Both the position numbers and the translations under genes were made by a program. From assembly GCA_964017125.1 (NCBI GenBank), contig OZ024914.1, positions 16,809,920-16,873,919 of the forward strand: DNA of 64,000 nucleotides, written 5' to 3'. Positions 54,901 to 62,289 of the stretch are shown one piece after another (position 1 is the stretch's first letter; each line of letters starts with the position of its first letter). The notes below the pieces were generated by a model that saw only the letters and a program-made list of their open reading frames with translations, ran no database searches and had not been told where the DNA came from. Origin of the DNA: Flabesymbios commensalis (Eukaryota; Annelida; Polychaeta; Terebellida; Flabelligeridae).

Positions 54901-55940
54901 AAATGTTATTCAACTTATCATGCTTATTGTGCAGCTTTTATACATTATAATTTGTATGTACCTTTATCAGTTTATTCTATATTTTTTGTGTTCATTGTGT
55001 AAATCTACATTGGGGTTAGGCCTGGTCACTAGTGAGTGGTGTTATCCATGTAAACTGTAAGGTAGGCCCATATAATTTACGGAGTGACTCTGCCGCCTGC
55101 CTTTTTTCTATTGAAACGTTCCTGTCATTCAGTTCAGAAATGCGTCTGCTGCCCATTGACGGCCATGGCATTGTTATAAAGGCAGCCAGTGAACATCTTC
55201 CTATAATTTAACCCTTATGTTATGCTGCCGGGATCTGATATAACCGTTTTCAAAGAAATTTCAGACCAATATATTTTGGTAATAGGCCCTAATATAAATT
55301 CAACTCAAAATGCCAAAATATTTTAAATTTTGAAGATGTCTATTTTTCAAAAAAAATTTTATTTTTTTCGTCACTCGGTCTTGGACCTGGAAATGCTAAC
55401 GCAAATTTGTTGGCTTCATGTGAATGAAAAATAATCTGAGGAAAATTGGCAACAAAGTCTAGACTAAGGGTTGTGGAACTTAGGCCTAAGGCAGTAGGCG
55501 AAGGCTAAGCCCTAGTAAGGGAACAGACAGAGACTGGACAGGGCATGGGCGATAATAAAGGATTTATTATTGCATGTTTCTTTGTAGATTTTTTAAAATC
55601 TATTGAACTATAATAACTCGGCCATACTCCATTGACCTAAGTTTCAGATTAACTTGGCAAAAGATAACTAAACACGTCAAAAGGCTCTATAGAATGGCAT
55701 TGCATTTGGATATTTTTGTTGCGCCTGCCCTGTCCGAGCGGCATCACTCTCTTTTTATTTGTCCATGAATGATCATGGCCATTGCCATTCACCCATTGTT
55801 GATAATTTTCAGCCACAGCCGGCGGTGGTAGACAAGCTGATTATGAAATAAGTACGAATTTTTCATCAACTAAAACTACTCCTGTAACAAGCGAAACTTA
55901 ATATTTACAACATACCACCACCATAAACGCCACCACTCAT
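36880..55940 (-). CDS. ACTL6A: Actin-like protein 6 (ACTL6/BAF53), twelve coding exons
   Basis: Twelve exons, 55916-55940, 48635-48711, 46852-47020, 46349-46449, 45874-45971, 44495-44589, 42919-43025, 42210-42476, 41350-41433, 40751-40846, 38363-38449 and 36880-36960, join in phase into 428 residues (human ACTL6A has 429). The protein is a nuclear actin-related subunit shared by SWI/SNF (BAF), INO80 and NuA4/TIP60 chromatin complexes. It starts [20 protein letters not shown], with the first phosphate loop at 16-21. Residues about 42-62 are an acidic-then-basic insert specific to the family. [11 protein letters not shown] (166-176) is the second phosphate loop and [11 protein letters not shown] (349-359) the adenosine motif. 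[16 protein letters not shown] (387-402) and a KKCP C-terminus follow. The vertebrate A/B paralogues arose by later duplication, so this is probably the single ancestral-type gene. No damage is seen. Confidence 0.95.
37297..37537 (+). mobile_element. MITE family C, copy 3, in ACTL6 intron 11
   Basis: AACCCTTAAAAGCCTGAATT, CATCTTCATCCACTACAAGC and GCAAAATGATGCTTTGATGC match 26952-27200. The right end reads AAGGGTTTAAAGGGTTA. Confidence 0.7.
37551..37616. repeat. 66 bp hairpin between two MITEs
   Basis: TGGTTCAGTGTAAAGCAGTA at the left mirrors TACTGCTTTACACCGAATCA at the right; GGTCTTCAAGGCC lies in the loop. Confidence 0.65.
37683..37913 (+). mobile_element. MITE family D, copy 3, in ACTL6 intron 11
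   Basis: CAGCGCGGGGATTAACTTCA, AGAAAGAGCTAAGTAAGAAA and TTCAGCGCTTTAACCCTTTA match the copy at 27188-27413. Confidence 0.6.
37911..38142 (+). mobile_element. MITE family E, copy 1, in ACTL6 intron 11
   Basis: AACCCTTTAGCCGCCAAATT starts the element and CCGGCGGTTAAA ends it. Near the start, CACTTGAAGTTGTGTCTCGC is followed by its inverse CACAACTTCAAGTGAGTG. A copy in opposite orientation is at 51543-51781. Confidence 0.7.
38363..38449 (-). CDS. ACTL6A: ACTL6 coding exon 11
   Basis: Residues 374-402, [20 protein letters not shown] then IGGSILASL. Donor CTG/GTAGGT. Confidence 0.95.
38494..38600. repeat. Left-arm fragment of the TTAA-flanked family, in ACTL6 intron 10
   Basis: AGGCTAAAATCAAAAAAATT, TTTTTATTTTGGCTTCTTAA and GAACATGTCCATAGTCTAGA match the arm at 6258-6360. 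The left terminus is missing. Confidence 0.5.
39005..39310. repeat. Dispersed repeat with GGCCGC / GGCAGCCATTTTGGATTTT cores
   Basis: GGCAGCCATTTTGGATTTTT at 39028 and ACATGGCCGCTAAACGGCCA at 39158 belong to the family seen at 168-1018 and 31721-32130. It lies in ACTL6 intron 10. Confidence 0.5.
39540..39637. mobile_element. MITE with GTGCGTAYTAT motifs, copy 1
   Basis: It starts TACCGTATATCGCAGCGTAT and ends CTGGTGCGTATTATCCACCG GTGCGTAC. The inverse copy is at 40576-40682. Both have GTGCGTACTAT-type units facing both ways. Intron 10 of ACTL6. Confidence 0.6.
39834..39909. repeat. Inverted-repeat arm in ACTL6 intron 10
   Basis: About 76 bases whose reverse complement recurs at 42030-42105 in intron 8 with two or three differences, including the stretches TTGTCCCTATATACCCCTTG and TTTTTATCCCATTCTACTAT. 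Confidence 0.9.
40307..40366 (+). promoter_or_regulatory. Two tandem CTCF-like sites
   Basis: CACCAGATGGCGCT (40307-40320) and CACCAGGTGGCGCT (40353-40366) both fit the CTCF core CCASYAGRKGGCRS apart from the first base. They are 46 bases apart in the same orientation and their left flanks are also similar (ACTGTAA). A weaker match, CACCAGGTGGTGCA, is at 43329. The site is in ACTL6 intron 10. Binding is a prediction only. Confidence 0.5.
40576..40682. mobile_element. MITE with GTGCGTAYTAT motifs, copy 2
   Basis: CTGGTGCGTACTATCCACCG at the left and ACCCCGCGAAATACGGTA at the right are the inverse of copy 1. It sits about 70 bases downstream of exon 10 in ACTL6 intron 10. Confidence 0.6.
40751..40846 (-). 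CDS. ACTL6A: ACTL6 coding exon 10
   Basis: Residues 342-373, [20 protein letters not shown] then [12 protein letters not shown]. 96 bases, phase 0 at both ends, so exons 9 plus 10 form a 180-base in-frame block. Confidence 0.93.
41350..41433 (-). CDS. ACTL6A: ACTL6 coding exon 9
   Basis: Residues 314-341, [20 protein letters not shown] then MCDIDMRP. 84 bases, phase 0 at both ends. Confidence 0.95.
42030..42105. repeat. Inverted-repeat arm in ACTL6 intron 8
   Basis: Partner of 39834-39909; see there. Exons 9 and 10 lie between the two arms. Confidence 0.9.
42210..42476 (-). CDS. ACTL6A: ACTL6 coding exon 8
   Basis: The largest exon, residues 225-313, with [40 protein letters not shown] and GLFDPSNIK. 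Phase 0 at both ends. Confidence 0.95.
42837..42856. repeat. Run of 20 cytosines in ACTL6 intron 7
   Basis: The transcribed (minus) strand carries G20, which can form G-quadruplex structure in DNA or in the pre-mRNA. The length is likely polymorphic or sequencing-sensitive. Confidence 0.85.
42919..43025 (-). CDS. ACTL6A: ACTL6 coding exon 7
   Basis: [20 protein letters not shown], then [16 protein letters not shown], ending at residue 224. Found by translation of the minus strand; acceptor TTTATTTTAG, donor AAG/GTAAAT. Confidence 0.93.
43806..43870. repeat. 65 bp hairpin of the CAACGTTGG family in ACTL6 intron 6
   Basis: GGGGCATTCA and TGAATGCCCC are the outer arms; GTTTCAATGTTGGCC and its near inverse AAACATTGAAAC the inner arms. 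The following GTGTTTGCTTG is the usual edge of the family. Confidence 0.7.
44495..44589 (-). CDS. ACTL6A: ACTL6 coding exon 6
   Basis: Residues 157-188 with [20 protein letters not shown] and YDGYVLQQ, the second phosphate-binding loop. Acceptor TATTTGTACAG, donor CAAG/GTACCG. Confidence 0.95.
45461..45545 (-). repeat. Degraded tRNA-like sequence, probably SINE head
   Basis: On the minus strand, GGTGGTGTTGTGGATGGC resembles an A-box region and GGTCGTGAGTTCGAGTCTTG contains a B-box-like GAGTTCGAGTC. The acceptor and T stems pair poorly, so this is not called as a functional tRNA gene. It lies in ACTL6 intron 5. Confidence 0.45.
45874..45971 (-). CDS. ACTL6A: ACTL6 coding exon 5
   Basis: Residues 125-156, [33 protein letters not shown]. 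There is no ATG-initiated open frame here; it was found by aligning to the missing family segment. Acceptor CTTTTGTAG, donor AGC/GTATCC, phase 2. Confidence 0.92.
46349..46449 (-). CDS. ACTL6A: ACTL6 coding exon 4
   Basis: Residues 91-124, [20 protein letters not shown] followed by [11 protein letters not shown], as in human HPVLMSEAP. Confidence 0.93.
46499..46672 (+). repeat. Dispersed repeat F, copy 3, in ACTL6 intron 3
   Basis: TTCAGTATTGCATAGCAAAA, GCTAATCAAATTTGTAATTG and AATAATTTTCAAGCTAATTT with a CCCTGA end match the 14837 and 19367 copies. A further end fragment (AATTTTCAAAAAAAAATTTCCCTGG) is near 47740. Confidence 0.6.
46852..47020 (-). CDS. ACTL6A: ACTL6 coding exon 3
   Basis: Residues 35-90 start [20 protein letters not shown] and include [20 protein letters not shown]. 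Phase-1 donor ATGA/GTATGC; the split codon gives I in GMIENWD. Confidence 0.92.
48635..48711 (-). CDS. ACTL6A: ACTL6 coding exon 2
   Basis: Residues 9-34, [20 protein letters not shown] and GEDMPK. Acceptor TTCTTTTTAG, donor AAAG/GTAGGT. Confidence 0.93.
49195..49305. repeat. CAACGTTGG-family copy in ACTL6 intron 1
   Basis: CCCAGCAAACACAAGACGCT at the boundary, then GGTTCAATGCTGGGCCAGTG and GGGTCAACATTGATCCAGCA. Confidence 0.55.
49440..49740. repeat. GGCCAGTAA-containing stretch bounded by GTCGCCCA repeats
   Basis: GAGTCGCCCACAGCAG (49447) and AGTCGCCCATAGCAG (49718) bound about 270 bp holding three GGCCAGTAA/GACCAGTAA units. No reading frame is conserved. Nature unknown. Confidence 0.35.
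49890..49958 (+). repeat. Direct repeat, copy 1 (partner 51799-51867)
   Basis: CTGACCAGTGCATGGATAGT, CTGCAGTAGCRGTATTAAGA and CAACGSGGCGCCRTCATTAA are shared by the two copies with only a few differences, about 1.9 kb apart. CATTAACCCTTTA at the end is also a MITE terminus. Confidence 0.75.
50588..50803. mobile_element. 216 bp MITE with CAGTGTTCAGCACA ends and TTAGAC duplication
   Basis: CAGTGTTCAGCACAG at the left and CTGTGCTGAACACTG at the right are perfect inverted ends. TTAGAC directly flanks both (50582-50587 and 50804-50809). The interior is two tandem units of about 103 bp (GACAAGAAATRGGTGGGGAC; CTACCCTGGAAAAAAA.GGAG). No coding capacity. Confidence 0.8.
51543..51781 (-). mobile_element. 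MITE family E, copy 2, in ACTL6 intron 1
   Basis: TTTAACCGCCGGTGCC starts and AATTTGGCGGTTAAAG ends this reverse copy of 37911-38142; CACTTGAAGTTGTGGATCGC and CAACTTCAAGTGGGTGAAAA form the internal hairpin. The next copy start, TTAACCCTTTAGCCGATGGT at 51856, suggests a partial third copy up to about 52140. Confidence 0.7.
51799..51867 (+). repeat. Direct repeat, copy 2 (partner 49890-49958)
   Basis: See copy 1. This copy directly follows the family-E MITE at 51543-51781 and runs into a related MITE end. Confidence 0.75.
52139..52230. repeat. Near-perfect 92 bp hairpin with TTTAACCCTTTCACCACTG arms
   Basis: Arms of about 44 bases (TTAACCCTTTCACCACTGAA, GCCCGTTTTTATATGCTGAA against their inverses) have two or so mismatches and a tiny loop near CCATAG. 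The termini are of the AACCCTTT MITE type. ACTL6 intron 1. Confidence 0.9.
52564..52650 (+). repeat. TATAGGTTTTTATAGGTTT array, block 1
   Basis: About seven ATAGGTTTW units at 10-20 base intervals. The second block, same orientation, is at 53271-53368. Confidence 0.7.
53271..53368 (+). repeat. TATAGGTTTTTATAGGTTT array, block 2
   Basis: About nine ATAGGTT units, including TATAGGTTATATAGGC and AGGTTTTTATAGGTTCATAG. The 620 bp between the blocks show no coding sequence, so the blocks may be the ends of one element. Confidence 0.65.
53610..53680. repeat. CAACGTTGG-family fragment
   Basis: CAACACACACAGGTGTTGTT then CAATGCTGGTCAACCTG and GACGCTGGCCCAGTGTTAAA. ACTL6 intron 1. Confidence 0.45.
53845..53915. 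repeat. GGGGTGCGTTTATTAG direct repeat
   Basis: GGGGCGCATTTATTAGAGGG and GGGGTGCGTTTATTAGGGAT, followed by AATACGGTATATAC, resemble one end of a TACCGTATT-type MITE. Confidence 0.45.
54520..54640. repeat. CAACGTTGG-family fragment
   Basis: CACGCTGGCCCAACGCTGGA, CCAGTGTCATAGACAGTGGA and a GCATGTTTTGTGTGCCGGGT edge. Confidence 0.5.
55209..55455. mobile_element. MITE with TARCCCTTATGCTGCCG end, copy 2
   Basis: It starts TAACCCTTATGTTATGCTGC and shares AATTTCAGACCAATA, TTCAACTCAAAATGCC and GAAAAATAATCTGAGG with the reverse complement of 10255-10496. The right terminus is eroded (AATTGGCAACA). ACTL6 intron 1. Confidence 0.65.
55916..55940 (-). CDS. ACTL6A: ACTL6 coding exon 1
   Basis: Only 25 coding bases, MSGGVYGG plus one base, identical to the human N-terminus. 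The donor reads GGTGG/GTATGT. The intron that follows is 7.2 kb, so the exon is easily missed by gene prediction. Confidence 0.9.
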
Positions 55941-56120
55941 ATTTTCGTATATTTTTATCGTGAAATAACAAACAATGACGCGAAATCCGTCTCATAAATA
56001 ATATGGGTAAAGGCGTGTTCAAATGGTTCACCAATGAGCAAGTTTCTACCACGGTATGCTACGGTGAACCACTTCGATATACCCAGCATATAATAACATG
56101 CTCATCACTATTTCGTCCCA
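55941..56120 (-). promoter_or_regulatory. ACTL6 5' UTR and proximal promoter region
   Basis: Placed by its position directly upstream of the ACTL6 start codon. A CCAAT box (opposite orientation) lies near 56030. CpGs are more frequent here than in surrounding DNA. No TATA box is evident. Confidence 0.4.
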
Positions 56121-56948
56121 GGTATCAGATTTTAACATTAAAAATAGTAATAACAAAAATATTTTTTTAGAGATAATGCTTTCAGACAATCCAGAAGTAC
56201 TAGTGGCTGTTGGTAAATTCATATATAGCTGGCCTGGAAAAGTGACTAAACCTTTAATATTCTTGACGTGGATATAACAATTTTATTTGTTTGTCAATCT
56301 ATAAAAACTGTTTAATCGATTTTAAACAGTACCTATAATAATTCCTGAAGTTTAAATTAAATTAGGTTCTTTTAAGTTTTTTTTCTAAGGGGTTGCTATG
56401 TAGCATGTATTTTTATTTTTTGTAAACTGCAAATAGTAGGTTACATAACAAGTTTATCTTGTAATATTTTTTATAATAATCTTTGTATAGGCCTATTCTT
56501 TTCAACATGACCTATGTATCTGGTTTAATATCTTTGTGTCAATAAAAGCATTCTATTATATATTAACACCTTTACAGCACGGCTTGACAGCTCACTATAT
56601 GAAGTTGTTACGTCTGTCGCATGTTGTGTATAGCATGGTAGGCCCCTACATCGTCAACTAGTCTAAAACAACTATCTGAGAGAAGCTACAACCTCCACGA
56701 GTCCTGCCATACCTTCGTTGATACAAAGGAAATTGGTTGATGTGGCCACATTATAAATCAAACCTGTCAAACTTGTCAAACATGACATAGGTGTAAGAGG
56801 TGCACTACCTCTATTTGTTAAGATATGATTTTGAAAATGGAGAAAATTTATAGTCAGATGAGATGACACTTACACCTCCCTTAATTCGTAGGGGAAATAT
56901 GTCCAACAAAGAAGCATTTTGTCTACAAATCTATTTACAATAAAAATT
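56121..56948. other. Upstream flank of ACTL6 without recognised feature
   Basis: AT-rich DNA; no exon, RNA gene or clear repeat found. A small minus frame at 56672-56869 has no family. Confidence 0.4.
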
Positions 56949-57600
56949 AAAGGTGTAGTCAACTGTCAAAATTCGCGGGACAAGTGTCCCCCAGAAGGCA
57001 ATAGTGCCCGTGGGTAAGCCAAGGCCCTATTCCATAATAATACTAAATATGCGTTTCATACCCAAACCCTCATTAAGAGCAAGTTTTCAAATCACAGCAA
57101 GTTCATATATACTTGAGCGACATCTATGAGGTAATAATTCAAAGCCCTTGTCTTTTGCCCCTACTTGGTCGCCCACTTGCAAACAAACTGACTGTATTAC
57201 TGCGGGGATTTGGAAACTGCTTGACCCCCAAGTTTGTATTATCACCCAGTAAACACAAAACATTTGTATGACTTTATGCAATGTTGGACCAACGTCGAAG
57301 ACGTTGGGCCGACATTGCATAAATGTCATACAAATGTCTTGCGTTTGCTGGACAGGAGGACTTTCTCTCAAACATTGTACATTTATCTAATGTTGGTTCA
57401 ATGTTGGGCCAGAGTCGCAGACGTTGGCCTAACATTAAAACAGCATTGGATCAATGTCTCGTTTGAGTAGTATCTTGTAATCAGTTCAGTGGCTATATTA
57501 ATGCCGTCAATCTGTACTCAATAGGCTACTGTTGGCCTACACTTGACCGTCCCAGGCATGGGCGTTTTGAAGCTGAATGATTCTTTAAGAGCATTGTCAA
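56949..57600. repeat. Interspersed module A, copy 2
   Basis: Matches 6384-6975 plus 7188-7245 in the same orientation, and lacks the 192 bp MITE present in copy 1, so it shows the empty state. It contains two CAACGTTGG-type blocks (57282-57345, 57388-57450). Confidence 0.75.
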
Positions 57601-59360
57601 GGCCTTGCCAGCAGTTTCTCAGGTTGAGAAGACCAAGTATATACATATGTCTGGTTGTTGAAATCAGAATTCATTCATCATCAACTACATTTCAATTTCC
57701 TATAGTATTGCAGACTAGATGCCCCTGAGCATAATATCCAGCCTTGACTGATGATCAGATTAGTATTATAACATATTATCACATATAATGTTCTAGGTAA
57801 AAAAAAATATTCCCAAGGGAATTATGTGACTTTGACCCTTCAAGCAATTTGGAGCCATCTTACTATACTCTGACATGTCGATCATATTATGTCCGTCTTT
57901 ATTATGCTAATCTTTATGAGCAATGGTAAAATTAGGACCTTCAATCTCTCTCCATATGGTAATTCTCTAAGCGCGGGAATAAACTTTATAAACTAATTAT
58001 TGTCTTACCCTGACCTGCATGCTGATTAGATCATTTCCGTCTTTATGAAATGATACGACATTTTTCTAGGATATTGGATATTTTATTGTAAGATATGTCT
58101 CAGATAAATGTTTAGTAAATGTTTTGGATAAAAATGTAATAGCAAGGGTAGGAGACACTTTCCCTCCCCCCTCTTAACCGCGGGTCGCACAGCTAGGTCT
58201 GTCTTATTCTGACGTCACGATTTGATCATTTCATTTCGTCATTGGCCTAGCCTACACGAGTAAGGTAGGTATGTCGCTCTTTTATGCATGTCTCTCTTGA
58301 TGATAGAGATATGACTGGACGACGTTTGTGGTGTTTTTTGCCTTATATTCATTGGTGAATTACACATGTAGAGTATGTAGGCCCTACATGTAGCATAAAT
58401 ATATGAGGCAATATTAAATTATTATTAGAAGACAAGTAGACCTAAATCTGTTTAGTTATAATTTTATTGTGGGACAAAACACGTGTCATGGGCACAATGC
58501 TGATATAGCCAGCCTAGCTACTAGTGTCTTATCACCAGCGCCTATATCTACACACTGATACCGATATCAAGGAAGGCATGTGGCATATGTAGGCTACATG
58601 CAGATCATATTACAGTTTATGGGTCCAGGCTCTGACTAGGCGCTGCCCTCTGATGTAGGTCAAGTGTCTCCAAGTTCCCTCCCAAGCAGCTTGCGTGTGA
58701 GGAAGGCTGCAGGTAAACATTATTGTGCCATAATCCAGTTTGAATCTAAAGTGTGACCACTATGCCCTTAATAGGGTTGTCCCATCACCACCCCAGTCAT
58801 TGATGTTCGCTGGTACTCCTTTCTGCACTTCATATGGAGCTTGAACGTCATATAATCAGATTTTAAAAGTCATTGATGTCCAGAATCACAATAATGATAT
58901 TAGAAATTGACACAGTTATATCACATGTATATAACTATTAGACCGCTACTAAAAAAGAATATTTCACTATAATCGCTATAATGATCATGTAGCCCACTTG
59001 GCACAGGGCATTGATCCGACGTTAAATAAAGTCATTGTATTTTCTTCTCGTTCTTCTGCTTTATTTTCTTCTTCCAAATACTGGCCAAACTTAAATAATG
59101 AAGACGGAGGCCAGGCATGCATGCAGATAAAAAACTTTTTTGTTTGTTATTTTATTTTTTTAATAATAGAAAAATACAGTTGAACAAGAAATGCTAACAT
59201 GTGCAAAAAACAGTTCAAATAAATCAAACAAAATAACTTGAGTGCAACTGATAATTACAGTAATTAACAGTAATTAATGTCCATTTGTGCAGGGATAAAA
59301 ATGGCATGGTAGGCATATGCATCTGTTCATTCTCTCTTTATTGTAGTCTAGACATTCAAT
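57601..59360. other. Intergenic stretch without recognised feature
   Basis: No exon or RNA gene was found. Short frames (57543-57728, 58998-59183) have no family resemblance. Confidence 0.4.
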
Positions 59361-59369
59361 AGTGCACAC

Positions 59370-59540
59370 AATCCCCAAGCGGAGCGCGACGACCAAACGC
59401 CATGCGGCTTGGCCCTGCAGTCGAGACGGAACGTCCGTACAACTCAGTGCCTGCGAGGTAAGTGAAGCGAACTCGGTTGGCGGCAGAGCTATTCAAAGCG
59501 AGGCTGCGCAGGCAACGGCCACTCGTCAAAAGTCGTTAAC
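59370..59540 (+). other. CpG-rich patch with a strong splice donor
   Basis: About 170 bases are far richer in G+C and CpG than everything around (GGAGCGCGACGACC, GACGGAACGTCCG, GGCTGCGCAGGCAACGG). CTGCGAG/GTAAGTG at 59451-59463 is a consensus splice donor. It could be a first exon/promoter of a gene lying beyond this window, or a foreign insertion. No protein family was recognised in the 66-residue frame (59362-59562). Confidence 0.35.
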
Positions 59541-60220
59541 CCTTGCAGTCCCAAACGGATGAGACGCTATCCCCACAAACAGGCCTAATAATTGTTTTTT
59601 TTATTTTACTTAGTTTTTTAAATTTTATTTTGACCTTCATGTGATGCTTGAATTGGTCACAGAAGCGTATAATTGTAAAGTAAAGTCCAGAAAATGGGCT
59701 TCACGCCTCAAAATTCAACAGAAATGACATCACAACTGATTATGGGGATATTAGTAAATAATCTTTTTTTTTCAAAAGGCCGCTGGTGGCCATCTTGTTT
59801 TTTCCATTTTTGACCAAACCGACATGCTGCTTTTTATGGGCTATTCTCAAAAGATGCGTCGAAAATAGGGTATTTTTTTGATAGACAAAAATAATATTTA
59901 TCTATGCAAACTTGTGAATATTTTAATACTTTTTAATTCTAAACAAACTAAGGAAGCTGGAAGAGCTTTTAAATCTAAATATGATTATTTTATTTAATAA
60001 TTATGACAACTTTTACTGTTTTTTTTTATGCATTATTTGATGCAAATAAATGGAACATTTCAAACCTTACCCAGAACAATTGTTTATCACCGGACACCAA
60101 TTATTTTTTTCTAATTAATTTACGGACAAATCTGTAGAGGAAAAACTAATTTTATAAAAAAAAACATATATTAGCAGCTAAATTATAATAATTAGAGCCT
60201 TTTTTATGAAATATATTGAG
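59541..60220. other. AT-rich stretch with one GGCCGC...GGCCATCTTG core
   Basis: AAAAGGCCGCTGGTGGCCATC at 59778 is the dispersed core again. AACCCTTGCAGTCCCAAACG at 59538 is a MITE-type terminus. Nothing else was recognised. Confidence 0.4.
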
Positions 60221-60225
60221 CTATG

Positions 60226-60998
60226 GTGGTCGTACCATTTCGTGTCCTATTGCCAGCTAATACTAAATTATGGCATAAGTTTTAATACCTTGCCACAATC
60301 GCTTGGAAAGTAAACTAAGAAGACAGATAATATGATGCAGATACTAATTAAAATAATAGTTGAAAACAAATGAAAACCAAGTAAAAGGGTTTAATTATTA
60401 CATTTACTGAACATAAAATTTTCGTGTCCTACATGCATTTTCTTCTGGTGTGATTTTGTTGAACAGTAGTCGCAAATTAGTGTTCAAATTGGTGTGTAGG
60501 CCTATACATCCATGTGTACACGGGTTGTATGTGCTTTACATAATTGTATACATAACAATATGGAACAGAAAGGTATTTGTATAGGGGATGAAAATATGGT
60601 AAAATGTGCGACTGTTTGACCACTCATATATCGTGTTTTTATTTCACCATGACTGTACAAAATAGGAGAATCAATGTTGGATCTCGTCTGTATCTATATT
60701 TATTTAGTCCTGTGAAAATTGGAGATTAAACCTACAAACCAGTGAAAAGTTATGATCACAAAACATTGTGAGACACGAAAGTGGTCGTAACATAGGACAC
60801 GAAATGGTCGTAACATTTTAATCTATACTAGAAAGTAAGGACACGAAAAAATTTCGTGTCCACACGGTCGAACATTTGGTCTAACATGAGACACCAAAGG
60901 TTGATCACAAGACACCAAGAAAATCATTCACTGTGGTTGCACATGGCATTATCGAGAGGACACCGAAAAACATTAGGTGTCCTCTGTTCGACCGTTCT
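60226..60998. repeat. Cluster of GACACGAAA and GGTCGTAACAT motifs
   Basis: TTTCGTGTCC or its inverse occurs at 60238, 60419, 60773, 60795 and 60839-60861 (a perfect 23-base palindrome built from two motifs). Variants (GACACCAAA, GACACCAAG, GACACCGAAA, TAGGTGTCC) follow at 60890, 60911, 60959 and 60975. GGTCGTA/GGTCGAACAT units accompany them at 60228, 60783, 60806 and 60867. No open frame explains the pattern. Confidence 0.7.
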
Positions 60999-61176
60999 AA
61001 AAAACACGGATTTTTCACATTGATCCTCCATTTTCTGCTTCCAAATTTAATTGTATGACTAATTATCATTAATTTAATCGATCTGTTAAATAATTAAGTC
61101 AAAATTTTGCTTTAAAAAAACGGTTCTAAATGTCCCACTTGTTCCACACACCTAATGAGAACCGCCCAATAATATA

Positions 61177-61262
61177 CAGTGGCGGATCCAGGATCTCAAG
61201 AAAGGCTGGGCGCCCGGAGTTTTGGGAAAATTCACCCCCCCCCCCCCCTGGATCCGCCACTG
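61177..61262. mobile_element. 86 bp hAT-type MITE with CAGTGGCGGATCCAGG ends
   Basis: CAGTGGCGGATCCAGGA at the left and CCTGGATCCGCCACTG at the right are the familiar hAT-like non-autonomous termini; a run of about 14 cytosines precedes the right end. Flanks are AT-rich, so the 8 bp duplication cannot be read clearly. Confidence 0.75.
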
Positions 61263-61784
61263 ATATATCCATTTTCACTGTGATCGAAGACGGCCTTTTT
61301 ACATCCCGCGCTTTGCAATATTCTACCCAACTTTTCTAGAAAGGCGTAGAAAGCTTATTTTTTTAGAAATATGTTATACTACCTAAAACAATCGCTACGG
61401 AATTATTCAGTACTTGTCTTCATGTTTTGAAACAAGGGTTTATTCGAATACGTAAAAACAACTACGCTCACTTGGTGGCAACAAAGTCGCACCGTTTTAT
61501 ATCATTTAAATTATTTTTAATTGAATGTATTAATGATTTATTAAACTTAAGTCTAGACAGATACTTTAAACAGATCGAGCTAAAGTACATACTTAAGCTT
61601 TCAAAGGGCTTTTAGAGTAAGTAGATTAGGGGTGTTATTGTCAAGTTATCTACATCCATTGCGTTGATGATTAAAACATTTATATTATCGCTCAGGTGCC
61701 AGCGTATGACTACGAAGAGCTATATCTGTCAACCGGATTACGGTAGCAAGGGCCGGCTGGGCCGGCCCTTAAGTAATTCTTGAT
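61263..61784. other. Stretch without recognised feature
   Basis: A 62-residue lysine- and leucine-rich frame (61427-61615) has no known family. GGGCCGGCTGGGCCGGCCC at 61750 is a small GC-rich palindrome just before the direct repeat. Confidence 0.35.
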
Positions 61785-62238
61785 AATATGAATGGGCAAT
61801 GCCCAGAGTGCGAGCGGAGCACCAATTACTGAATTATTTTAGTGAATTAATAAGTTGGGCTGATTACAAGAGATATAATCATATATACTCAGAGTCAGAT
61901 TATCGATATAGGGTCTCATCACCTCAAATGCCAGTCCCATTGAAATACATATAAAATTAATTCCACGGGCCGATTTTACTTATTTTTGCCCTCCCCCTAT
62001 CTAGTGCCGTTCCGCTCAGGGCCGTATATGCGCAGAAGGGAAGTCTCAGCACGAGGGAAGCTTAAGAATACGACAGGTTTATTCTCAGAATTGCTTTACA
62101 TGTGAAATGGTCTAACTTTGAAATAGGCCTACTGCCAGGCCTATAGACTACACACTAGAATTTCGCGAAATTTTTCCGGGGTTGTTGGCATTAATATATA
62201 TAATATATGCTAATATTCGCTACAATAATAATAATAGT
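61785..62238 (+). repeat. Long direct repeat, copy 1
   Basis: From TATGAATGGGCAATGCCCAG to the ATATATAATATATGCTAATA/TTCGCTACAAT end, this is about 98% identical by eye to 63541-64000. No coding content. It could be one half of a tandem segmental duplication or a terminal repeat of a retroelement relic; no primer-binding site or gag/pol-like frame was seen in the 1.3 kb between the copies. Confidence 0.85.
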
Positions 62239-62289
62239 TACAAAATTTTGTGAAAATCACTTCAGAGTTGACTGGGTATAATCAACGAG

